Source: CAZAFL01 sp964484465 (lineage in GTDB: Bacteria > Bacteroidota > Ignavibacteria > UBA10030 > SZUA-254). Taken from it: a stretch of 30,714 nt of DNA. The stretch spans positions 1-30,714 of the forward strand of contig CAZAFL010000031.1 of assembly GCA_964484465.1 (NCBI GenBank), written 5' to 3'. Position 1 is the first letter of the stretch; each line of letters opens with the position of its first letter. The position numbers and the translations under genes were made by a program. The notes below the pieces were generated by a model. It saw nothing but the letters and a program-made list of their open reading frames with translations, ran no database searches and was not told where the DNA came from. This document shows positions 23,817-30,714 of this stretch, piece after piece.

Positions 23817-24725
23817 ATGCTCTCATTGATTGTACACGGCGGCGCCTGGGATATTCCGGATGAGATGGTCGAAGCTCATCGCAAGGGAGTTGCAAAGGCG
23901 TTGTCTGTCGGTTGGGATATTTTGCGGTCGGGCGGAACAGCCGTCGAGGCAGTCGTTAAAGCTGTAGGCTCGCTGGAAGATGACGGGTCGTTCGATGCCG
24001 GCAGAGGTTCTCACCTTAACGCATCCGGAAATATTGAACTTGATGCAAGCATCATGAACGGCAAAACACTTCGATGCGGTGCCGTAGCAGCAGTTCATCA
24101 TATCAAAAACCCCATCCTGCTTGCAAGGAAAATTATGGATGAAAGCGAGCACATCCTGCTCGTTGGAGCCGGAGCTGAGGACTTTGCTGTGGCACACGGT
24201 GTTTCTCTCTGTCAGATGTCCGACCTTGTCAGTGTGCGTGAGATGGAACGGTGGAAATCGTTTCGAGGCTCTAAAGAATTCACCACAAAAGATGCATTCC
24301 GCAAGCTGAAAACTGCCGCGGATACTGTCGGTGCGGTTGCAATGGATCAACGTGGAGACATATGCGCAGGAACGTCCACGGGAGGAACGTTCAACAAACA
24401 CCCCGGGAGGGTAGGCGATTCACCCTTAATCGGCTGTGGCACCTACGCAGACAATACATTCGGGGGTGTCTCAACAACGGGTTGGGGAGAAGGAATGATA
24501 AAAATTGTCATGGCGAAATTTATCATCGATATTATGGAGAATAATGGTGGGAATAGTCAGGAAGCTGCACAACGGGGTATCGAAACCTTAAAGCGAAAAG
24601 TAGATGGTTACGGAGGGGTGATTGTGATGAACCATTCCGGACAATGTGGAATTTCTTTCAATACTCCTCGCATGGCGCGCGCATATATGAATGAGAGGAT
24701 GAGCACGCCCTTTGTCGATGTATGA
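23817..24725 (+). CDS. Isoaspartyl peptidase / L-asparaginase, Ntn-hydrolase type
   Basis: Plant-type asparaginase family: cleaves isoaspartyl (beta-Asp) dipeptides and asparagine after self-cleaving its precursor. The ATG at 23817 gives the canonical N-terminus (S-L-I-V-H-G-G-A-W) and 302 aa; the longer frame to 23733 adds 28 residues with no counterpart. The nucleophile is Thr170 in D-T-V-G-A-V-A-M-D, which becomes the N-terminus of the beta subunit after autoproteolysis. T-S-T-G-G (186-190), G-R-V-G-D-S-P (197-203, with substrate-binding Arg198 and Asp201) and G-C-G-T-Y-A-D-N (206-213) complete the site. No signal peptide, so cytoplasmic; likely salvage of damaged or turned-over protein. 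No good ribosome site is seen. Its stop overlaps the rsmB-like start by 4 bp (ATGA). Confidence 0.92.
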   Translation: MLSLIVHGGAWDIPDEMVEAHRKGVAKALSVGWDILRSGGTAVEAVVKAVGSLEDDGSFDAGRGSHLNASGNIELDASIMNGKTLRCGAVAAVHHIKNPILLARKIMDESEHILLVGAGAEDFAVAHGVSLCQMSDLVSVREMERWKSFRGSKEFTTKDAFRKLKTAADTVGAVAMDQRGDICAGTSTGGTFNKHPGRVGDSPLIGCGTYADNTFGGVSTTGWGEGMIKIVMAKFIIDIMENNGGNSQEAAQRGIETLKRKVDGYGGVIVMNHSGQCGISFNTPRMARAYMNERMSTPFVDV

Positions 24726-26062
24726 ATCCTTCCTCGCTCATCGGTCATGCCACAGAGTTGCTGCGGCTCATCGATGATAATTCACTTCCCGCAGACCGAA
24801 TCGTTTATCAATATCAGCGCGACAGGAAATATTTAGGCTCGCACGACCGCAGGTTCGTTGTTGCGACTGTGTTTGCTATTATAAGGAATCGAAGGCTGCT
24901 GGAAGTTTTTCTGGAGCGATTTGTCGAGGCGCACCCGGATCATAACTTTATCGACGACCGGGATCTTCGATACCTCCCTTTATATGCCACTTGTGCATTT
25001 GCAGTCGAACAGCAATTGATTTGTGCGGATGAAGTTATACCTTCTGTTCCGGAATCGCTATGGTCGATGACATTTCCGTCTCTGGGTCTGGGATATTTCA
25101 AAAATTGGCTTACCGAAAACCATTCTTTGCAGTTCCTGCCCCGGGACGATGTTGTTCTCCTCGGGGTAAAACATTCTTTCCAGGATTGGATGGTGGAGGA
25201 ATGGGAAAAAAAACTTGGCGATGAAGTCGAACAATTATTGGTCTCACTGAACGGTCAGGCTCCGACGGTTTTGCGAGTGAATTTGGCGAAGACAACAAGA
25301 GAGGGTTGCATACAGCGATTACAGGCTGATGGGATTTCAGCAGGACCGGCGACGATTTCGCCCGCTGGGGTTATTGTAAAGAAAAGATTTAATAAACATT
25401 CTTCCCCGGTGTTCAAGGAGGGTTTATTCGAAATGCAGGATGAGGGAAGTCAGATTATTTCATTGCTGATCGACCCGAGACCGAACGACATTATCATCGA
25501 TGCATGTGCCGGCGCTGGAGGGAAGTCGCTTCACATGGCTGAACTCATGAAAAACACCGGGGAGATTATCGCAATCGATGTTGACGGTCGCCGGCTTTCG
25601 GAGCTCGAAGAAAGGTCGGCGAGAGCGGGAGCGGGAATTATTCGTCCTGTGCTCAAAGATAATGTAGTTCCGGAAAATTTTTTTGGAAAAGCCGATATCG
25701 TCCTGGTCGACGCACCCTGTTCCGGTGTCGGAACTATACGGCGAAACCCGTGGTTCAAATGGAGTGTCACTGATTCGCTGGTCAACCATTATCATGACAT
25801 GCAGAACACCATCATGGAATTCAACGCGCGCTTTGTAAAACGCAATGGCATGCTTGTGTACACGACCTGTTCTCTCTTCAGCCGTGAGAACGAAGAGATT
25901 GTGCGTTCATTTCTTTCCAGACACCCTGATTTCCGGATGATGATGCCTGAAGAAAAGATTGCAAGGTATGGATTGCAGACGAAAGGCTCGTTTCTTACGC
26001 TATTCCCTCACCGGCATCATACCGACGGATTTTTCTTTGCAATGTTGCAACGGTGTTCTTGA
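24722..26062 (+). CDS. rsmB: 16S rRNA (cytosine-5) methyltransferase, RsmB/NOL1-NOP2 family
   Basis: Transfers methyl from S-adenosylmethionine to C5 of cytosine in RNA; the RsmB type modifies 16S rRNA. 446 aa, close to the usual ~430. N-terminal NusB-like helical domain ~1-140 (R-K-Y-L-G-S-H-D-R-R-F near residue 35), then a PUA-like/linker segment and the SAM-binding Rossmann fold: motif I D-A-C-A-G-A-G-G-K-S (~260), D-I-V-L-V-D-A-P-C-S-G-V-G with Cys333, and Y-T-T-C-S-L-F with Cys383. The two cysteines are the release and nucleophilic residues of the family. The start overlaps the previous stop (ATGA), so translation is coupled. The gene name is by family: substrate specificity within m5C methyltransferases cannot be settled from motifs alone. 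Confidence 0.9.
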   Translation: MNPSSLIGHATELLRLIDDNSLPADRIVYQYQRDRKYLGSHDRRFVVATVFAIIRNRRLLEVFLERFVEAHPDHNFIDDRDLRYLPLYATCAFAVEQQLICADEVIPSVPESLWSMTFPSLGLGYFKNWLTENHSLQFLPRDDVVLLGVKHSFQDWMVEEWEKKLGDEVEQLLVSLNGQAPTVLRVNLAKTTREGCIQRLQADGISAGPATISPAGVIVKKRFNKHSSPVFKEGLFEMQDEGSQIISLLIDPRPNDIIIDACAGAGGKSLHMAELMKNTGEIIAIDVDGRRLSELEERSARAGAGIIRPVLKDNVVPENFFGKADIVLVDAPCSGVGTIRRNPWFKWSVTDSLVNHYHDMQNTIMEFNARFVKRNGMLVYTTCSLFSRENEEIVRSFLSRHPDFRMMMPEEKIARYGLQTKGSFLTLFPHRHHTDGFFFAMLQRCS

Positions 26063-26129
26063 GGGGTTGCATCTTCATTCATCAAATCGTAAATTATTTC
26101 TAATTGATCCGTTCAGGGAGATCTACTCA

Positions 26130-26651
26130 ATGAAATTATCGTATGTAAGCCTCATTATCACGCTTATTCTTGTTTCGTGCGCCAGGAAAACCGAGGTTGA
26201 GTTGCTCAAAGAAGGTCAGGCGGCGGAACAGGGAAAAAACTTCAAGCTTGCCATCGATTGCTATCAGGAACTTACCGACAGATTTCCTTCAGCAGCCTCG
26301 GCTGAAAGCTGTCAAACACGAGTTGCGGTCATTTACAATAATGAATTGCACGATGCAGGAAATGCCGTCGCCGCCTATAAGAAAGTATATGCAAGATTTC
26401 CTTTAAGCAAAAATGCACCAGCCGCATTGTTTCTTTGCGGTTTTTTGTGGAGCAACGAGCTGCACAATACTGACAGCGCGAAGGTTGTGTACGAAACATT
26501 CCTGCAGAAGTACCCCGACCATGAGCTGGCGGCTTCTGCAAAATTCGAGCTTGAGACACTGGGCAAAAGCCCCGACCAGCTGATACAACCGGAGAAAATC
26601 TCCGGCGACGATCAGAAACCTCAGTCCACAGAGAAACCCGCCGCACAGTGA
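26130..26651 (+). CDS. TPR-containing lipoprotein (173 aa)
   Basis: The ATG at 26130 has AGGGAG 9 nt upstream; the frame runs far into rsmB but the lipoprotein signal fixes this start. Signal peptide 1-16 ends L-V-S with lipid-acceptor Cys17. Residues ~25-145 hold about three tetratricopeptide-like helical pairs with the F-P or Y-P turn (L-T-D-R-F-P, V-Y-A-R-F-P, F-L-Q-K-Y-P), the pattern of YbgF/BamD-type outer-membrane lipoproteins. The C-terminal ~30 residues are charged and Pro/Gln-rich. It likely scaffolds protein contacts at a membrane; partner unknown. At 173 aa it is shorter than BamD (~245), so I do not call it BamD. Its TGA overlaps the GTG start of the next gene. Confidence 0.8.
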   Translation: MKLSYVSLIITLILVSCARKTEVELLKEGQAAEQGKNFKLAIDCYQELTDRFPSAASAESCQTRVAVIYNNELHDAGNAVAAYKKVYARFPLSKNAPAALFLCGFLWSNELHNTDSAKVVYETFLQKYPDHELAASAKFELETLGKSPDQLIQPEKISGDDQKPQSTEKPAAQ

Positions 26652-27556
26652 ACGACGCACTACAGGATTACAGGAGATTCCTCAAGCCGGATGTCGTTGC
26701 AAAGCTTGCCAACATGGAGCTTGTTGCACGATTAGTCGTTGAAGGCTTCATCACAGGCTTGCACAAGAGCCCCTACCATGGGTTCAGCGTGGAGTTTGCA
26801 GAACATCGCCAGTACATGCCGGGAGATGAAATCAAGCACATTGACTGGAAGATCTACGGAAAAACCGACCGATATTACATCAAACAGTTTGAAGAAGAAA
26901 CCAATCTCAAATCATACATCATTCTCGATACGAGCCGGTCGATGGCGTATGCTTCGGAAGGAAGGATGTCAAAGCTTCAGTACGCATCGTATCTTACCGC
27001 GGCTCTTGCGGAGCTTATGATACAGCAGCGCGACGCCGTCGGGCTTACAATTTACGACGAGCGTGTCCGGACGTACATGCCTCCTCACTCGACAAAATCC
27101 TATCTGAAAGAGCTGTTGAAACAGCTCGATGCTCTCGAGGCTGGAAACAAAACCGGCACGTCGGATTCTCTTCACACGATTGCAGAGCGGATCAAGCGGC
27201 GCGGACTCGTCATCATCATCAGTGATTTGTTCGACAAACCGGATGAAGTGATGGGTGCATTGCGGCATTTCTGTCATAAGAAGAATGAGGTCATCGTCAT
27301 GCAGGTTCTCGACCCGCTTGAGCGGAGTTTCGCGTTCGGCAGGGATGCCCTGTTTAAAGACATGGAAACTGCGGAAGAATTGATGACCCAGCCGTGGCAT
27401 ATTCAGAGGGCATACCAGGAATCGATGAAAGATTTTCTTAACCGTTACAAAAAGGAATGCCGGGAAAATAATATCGATTACGTCCTCCTCGATACCACGA
27501 CGCCCTTCGATGTTGCATTATTCGAATACCTGCACAAAAGGCAGCGTCTGGGGTAA
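26648..27556 (+). CDS. DUF58 family protein, vWA-like (302 aa)
   Basis: Starts at a GTG (26648) overlapping the previous TGA by 4 bp, so it depends on coupled translation. Full-length DUF58: the conserved block E-F-A-E-H-R-Q-Y-M-P-G-D-E-I-K-H-I-D-W-K (49-68), then Y-I-K-Q-F-E-E-E, then a MIDAS-like metal site D-T-S-R-S (94-98) and a V-I-I-I-S-D-L-F-D strand (~194-202), together a von Willebrand A-like fold. No membrane segment. Family members usually sit in an operon with a MoxR AAA+ ATPase and vWA/BatA-type membrane proteins linked to envelope stress or aerotolerance. Here the neighbours are a TPR lipoprotein upstream and no MoxR in the window. The TPR partner recalls the Bat operons (BatB/C/D/E), which include TPR proteins. 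Confidence 0.9.
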   Translation: MNDALQDYRRFLKPDVVAKLANMELVARLVVEGFITGLHKSPYHGFSVEFAEHRQYMPGDEIKHIDWKIYGKTDRYYIKQFEEETNLKSYIILDTSRSMAYASEGRMSKLQYASYLTAALAELMIQQRDAVGLTIYDERVRTYMPPHSTKSYLKELLKQLDALEAGNKTGTSDSLHTIAERIKRRGLVIIISDLFDKPDEVMGALRHFCHKKNEVIVMQVLDPLERSFAFGRDALFKDMETAEELMTQPWHIQRAYQESMKDFLNRYKKECRENNIDYVLLDTTTPFDVALFEYLHKRQRLG

Positions 27557-27895
27557 AACGCCCTGCTTACTCTCGTCATTCCGCACTTGATACGGAATCC
27601 AGGCTTAGCCACATCCGGATTCCTGCCCCTGCTTTTGCGGAGACATGCTTAGCAGGAATGACAAGAAGAAGTGACCTGTCATTCCGTACTTGATACGGAA
27701 TCCAATCTTAGCTTTTGCCCCGGGACTCGGGATATTTGATAGTTAATCGAGACCCCTGAACTGCTCCAGTACCCCGAGCTTGACATTACACTTCTCGTTT
27801 TGTAGATTTCTTGCATCCACGCGTTACTATCATCTCTTCGTTCTTATCAGCAAGTAACTATAACAGGATTAGCGTACGAAATTTTGGAGTTTGCC
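27557..27895. other. Intergenic region with palindromic repeat cluster
   Basis: 339 bases with no gene that I can support. It carries two copies of a 26-bp element (27575-27600 and 27678-27703) and inverted copies of its ends, described separately. No promoter for the following lipoprotein gene stands out. Confidence 0.6.
27575..27703. repeat. Interspersed GTCATTCCG palindromic repeat cluster
   Basis: GTCATTCCG...CGGAATCC at 27575-27600 recurs at 27678-27703 with one difference (C/T). GGAATCC (27594-27600) pairs with GGATTCC (27617-27623), and GTCATTCC (27575-27582) pairs with GGAATGAC (27655-27662), so the first unit 27575-27662 is one long imperfect palindrome and the second is a partial copy. 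This type of element is known as a high-copy intergenic repeat in many environmental bacterial genomes. Confidence 0.75.
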
Positions 27896-29302
27896 ATGAC
27901 AAAGATATTTTGTTTCTCGATCATTCTTTCGCTGGTTCTTCTTTCGTTGAGTTGCAAGGAAATCCAGGGTCCCGCAGGTCCTCAAGGTCCAGCAGGAGAC
28001 GCCACCGGTTCACTCACCGACCCTAGTATCATGCCGAAAGTGATTTACACGTACCCGCCTGCAAATACCCTGGGCCCGTATGATGATTTTTATGTTCCAG
28101 CCGTGAACAGTGCGACTCTATATTCTCAATTTCAATTGCGGTTCAACAAAATCATGGACCGGTCATCGATACGAAGGTCGATAGCTATCTGGTCTTCTCT
28201 TGGTGATGTCCATGTAGACACAAACTTTGTCATTTCAACCGGCGGAGATGTGTACCTTATTAACCCTGTCGATTCTCTTGGCATCCGATTTGATAGGTGG
28301 AAGATTGGGCAAAATTATAATTTCTCTCTGTCGACGTCTGCTAAAGATGTCAATGGGAATTTCTTTCAGTCACCGTTCGTAATGTCTTTCGAACCTGAGC
28401 CGTACTTCAGAGTGAGGACGATAAAGCCAGTAAACGGAGCGTCGTATGTCTCTGTGAACGCCTTAATTAACATCCTGCTTAACAGTCCTGTTGACACATC
28501 TCTGTTCTCCTCTATACAGATCAATCCTGATATTCCGGGAAGATGGTACTTCACAGGTGATTCAAGCCGCATTTATCATGCAAATGAGACCCTTCTTAAC
28601 AACACGACCTATACAGTGACAATTGCCGCCGGCGCCCATGATAAACATGGAAATCCGCTTCCGCAAACCTTCATGTCATCGTTTACAACGGTGCCGTTCC
28701 GTGTCGACAGGACTTACCCCGTCAATGGAGCCACGAATGTTTCATTGAATCAGTACATGGAGGTTGATTTCAGCAGTCCAATTGATACGGGAACTGTTCG
28801 GACCGCATTCAGAATCATTCCACAGGTCAATGGCAGTCTTTACGCGTACGATGGGTCCAGTTATTTCAATTTTAGTCACGATGATTTTCTGCCCGAAACG
28901 ACGTATACAGTAACTGTTGATAGTTCGGTCAGATCTAAAAGGGGACAAAGACTGAGCGATCCGTATACATTCTCATTTAGAACGGCGCCTTTTCAAGTAG
29001 TTAACTCGGACCCGGTGGACGGAAGTGTAGATGTCAATCGGTTCAATACAATTTATGTCTATTTTAACGCGTCGATAGATACCGGTACTATACATTCGAG
29101 TTTCAGCATAAAGGATTCGAATAATGTCGATGTGGCAGGAGATGTCTACTCTTATGATGGAAGTAGTTACATATATTTTTATCCTCCTAGCGGTTTTGCT
29201 CCTAATGCAAAGTACACAGGGACTGTTTCGACGGCAATCCGCTCCAAAAGCGGCTACTCTTTGAAAGCGCCCTTTAGGTTCTCGTTTACAACGGGGAATT
29301 AA
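27896..29302 (+). CDS. Lipoprotein with collagen-like stretch and Ig-like (Big_5) domains (468 aa)
   Basis: The ATG at 27896 has GGAG 6 nt upstream; an in-frame TTG at 27884 would place it inside the ribosome site. Signal peptide 1-19 (F-S-I-I-L-S-L-V-L-L-S-L-S) with Cys20 as probable lipid acceptor, although the -3 position is Ser rather than Leu. Directly after come four Gly-x-x triplets (G-P-A-G-P-Q-G-P-A-G-D-A, 25-36), a minimal collagen-like stretch. Residues ~48-175 are a first Ig-like module with M-D-R-S-S-I-R-R-S-I, followed by three SbsA-type Big_5 modules, each beginning P-V-N/D-G-A/S-x-x-V and containing a P-I/V-D-T-G/S core and ending in S-F-T/R-T. Such arrays act as stalks or scaffolds on the cell surface. 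No sorting tail and no enzymatic domain. A tandem paralogue follows 38 nt downstream. Confidence 0.85.
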   Translation: MTKIFCFSIILSLVLLSLSCKEIQGPAGPQGPAGDATGSLTDPSIMPKVIYTYPPANTLGPYDDFYVPAVNSATLYSQFQLRFNKIMDRSSIRRSIAIWSSLGDVHVDTNFVISTGGDVYLINPVDSLGIRFDRWKIGQNYNFSLSTSAKDVNGNFFQSPFVMSFEPEPYFRVRTIKPVNGASYVSVNALINILLNSPVDTSLFSSIQINPDIPGRWYFTGDSSRIYHANETLLNNTTYTVTIAAGAHDKHGNPLPQTFMSSFTTVPFRVDRTYPVNGATNVSLNQYMEVDFSSPIDTGTVRTAFRIIPQVNGSLYAYDGSSYFNFSHDDFLPETTYTVTVDSSVRSKRGQRLSDPYTFSFRTAPFQVVNSDPVDGSVDVNRFNTIYVYFNASIDTGTIHSSFSIKDSNNVDVAGDVYSYDGSSYIYFYPPSGFAPNAKYTGTVSTAIRSKSGYSLKAPFRFSFTTGN

Positions 29303-29340
29303 CCAGCTATGACGATTACATAGCATAATACAGGAGTCCT

Positions 29341-30714
29341 ATGAAAAACCATCTCGAATACCTTGCGGTAGTTTTAGCCTTCCTGAGTCTCACCTGCAGA
29401 GGCCCCGAAGGTCCGACCGGCCCGCAGGGTCCCCCGGGAAACGCTTCCCTGACCGACCCGAGTATCATGCCGAAAGTGATTTACACCTACCCGCCGGCAA
29501 ATACAGTAGGACCATATTATGATTTTTATGTACCCTATAATAACTATTATGTTGGCTATGCAATTTCACAATTTCAGGTGCGCTTCAATAAAATTATGGA
29601 CCGAACATCAATTCGCCGGTCGATAACAATAACGTCTCCGCAAGGAGAAGTACATGTAGACTCAAATTACGTTTATTCAACTGGTGGAGATGTTTTTATT
29701 ATCGATCCCGTTGATTCTAGTGGTGACTTAGCTTTCCAGTGGAGAATTGGCCAAACCTATCATTTCTCCGTAGGAACATCCGCAAAAGATATCAACGGGA
29801 ATTTCCTCAACGCGCCATTTGACATGTCGTTTGAGCCAGAGCCATATTTCAGGATTCAGAATATTCGACCGGGGAACGAGGATGTTAATGTTGCTGTTGA
29901 CCTATATCAAGGCTTTTCCATAACATTTAACGGCCCAGTGGATACTTCCATATTCTCATCGATTCATATCAACCCTGCGATGTCTGGCAGTTGGTATCTT
30001 GCTTATGTCGCAGGAACAATTTATCGTGACAATGTTCATTTCTCAAACAGTACGACTTACACCATAACAATTGATCCTACTGCCCATGATAAACGGGGAA
30101 ATTTTTTGCAAGGGCAATTCACGTCGGCTTTTTCAACAGTCCCATTTCGGCTTAAGTCTACTATTCCGCAAAATGGTGACAAAAATGTTAGCCTTGACGC
30201 AACGTTTGAAGTTCAGTTTACCGGTCTCATCGACACAGCGACAGTCCGGTCTGCTCTAAGAATTCTGCCTCCCGTGACTGGGTCACTGTCAATGTACAAT
30301 GGCGCCGATTTTTTTTCTTTTTCTCATGATGATTTAATTCCAGAAACGACATACATTGTTACGATTGATAGTTCGATCCGCTCAAAAAACGGTGATAAGT
30401 TGCCGTCATCCTATCTTTTCTCGTTTGAAACCGCTGCCTTTCAAGTAAATTCGACTTTTCCGCATGACGGAGAAGTAGGTGTTCCGTTGTATTTTTACGG
30501 AGTGCAGGTTACATTCTCCGCTCCGATGGATACTGGTACTATCAGAACGGGTTTCAGTCTGAAGGACGCGTCGAATACGCAAGTAGTGGGTCGCATTGAC
30601 TTTGGTTGCTATTGTTCAGGGCCTAGTTATTTTGTTTTCTTCCCTGCTGGCGGTTTCAACAAGCCGAACGAACGATATACAGCAACCCTATCCACTACTA
30701 TCCGATCTCGCAGC
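29341..30714 (+). CDS. Second collagen-like/Ig-like lipoprotein, truncated by window end
   Basis: AGGAG lies 4 nt before the ATG. The frame is open for 458 codons to the last base. Signal peptide 1-18 with Cys19 (S-L-T-C), then four Gly-x-x triplets with more Pro (G-P-E-G-P-T-G-P-Q-G-P-P-G-N), then L-T-D-P-S-I-M-P-K, which is shared letter for letter with the previous protein and nearly base for base over the first ~40 nt. The Ig-like and three Big_5 modules line up one to one with the upstream gene (M-D-R-T-S-I-R-R-S-I; P-V-D-T-S; L-I-D-T-A; P-M-D-T-G), so by alignment the gene should end within ~15 codons past the window. It differs by a C-Y-C motif in the last module. Tandem duplicate, likely the same operon and the same surface role. 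Confidence 0.85.
   Translation, partial: MKNHLEYLAVVLAFLSLTCRGPEGPTGPQGPPGNASLTDPSIMPKVIYTYPPANTVGPYYDFYVPYNNYYVGYAISQFQVRFNKIMDRTSIRRSITITSPQGEVHVDSNYVYSTGGDVFIIDPVDSSGDLAFQWRIGQTYHFSVGTSAKDINGNFLNAPFDMSFEPEPYFRIQNIRPGNEDVNVAVDLYQGFSITFNGPVDTSIFSSIHINPAMSGSWYLAYVAGTIYRDNVHFSNSTTYTITIDPTAHDKRGNFLQGQFTSAFSTVPFRLKSTIPQNGDKNVSLDATFEVQFTGLIDTATVRSALRILPPVTGSLSMYNGADFFSFSHDDLIPETTYIVTIDSSIRSKNGDKLPSSYLFSFETAAFQVNSTFPHDGEVGVPLYFYGVQVTFSAPMDTGTIRTGFSLKDASNTQVVGRIDFGCYCSGPSYFVFFPAGGFNKPNERYTATLSTTIRSRS

Overview
The window reads as a draft-genome scaffold from a member of the Bacteroidota/Ignavibacteriota side of the FCB group, most likely Ignavibacteria-like. The evidence is five proteins ending in the same C-terminal secretion signal (NYPNPFNPTT core, then a conserved V-x-N-I-L-G-Q-E-V-A stretch and a final short K-M-x-L-x-K). 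This is the FlgD-Ig-like / T9SS type A sorting module that is abundant in that lineage. Most genes also have good Shine-Dalgarno sites (AAGGAG, GAGGAG), unlike classical Bacteroidetes. Two runs of exactly 100 N (7417-7516 and 12639-12738) are scaffold gaps of unknown true length. No tRNA, rRNA, CRISPR array, transposase or phage gene was seen.

Layout. (1) 1-4830: the tail of one T9SS cargo protein, two tandem secreted proteins with seven-bladed YCF48-type propellers, and a DUF1573 protein. (2) 4831-8180: a signalling block of a PAS-PAS NarX-type histidine kinase, an overlapping NarL-type response regulator cut by a gap, and a stand-alone receiver protein. (3) 8394-16854: two more propeller proteins. 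The second is a giant (at least 1872 codons as assembled) carrying a long fibronectin-III-like array interrupted by the second gap; a small lipoprotein follows. (4) 16929-18491, minus strand: birA then coaX, a cofactor pair. (5) 18819-23711: dnaK and clpB, the disaggregation chaperones. (6) 23817-27556: a compact run of an isoaspartyl peptidase/asparaginase, an RsmB-type rRNA methyltransferase, a TPR lipoprotein and a DUF58 protein, with two 4-bp stop/start overlaps. (7) 27557-30714: an intergenic palindromic repeat cluster, then two tandem lipoproteins with a short collagen-like Gly-Pro-x stretch and bacterial Ig-like domains. The second runs off the window end.

How it may fit together. The housekeeping genes (birA, coaX, dnaK, clpB, rsmB) are ordinary. 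The accessory signal is the family of secreted propeller proteins: an almost constant N-terminal seven-blade module and a constant C-terminal sorting tail enclose a different middle module in each gene, and a two-component system sits between the two gene pairs. This looks like a domain-shuffling surface-protein locus. Any functional link to the kinase is inference from position only. The other unexplained structures are the 300-bp-period FN3-like array, the two dyads before the receiver gene, the palindromic elements before clpB and before the lipoprotein pair, and the collagen-Ig lipoprotein duplication.
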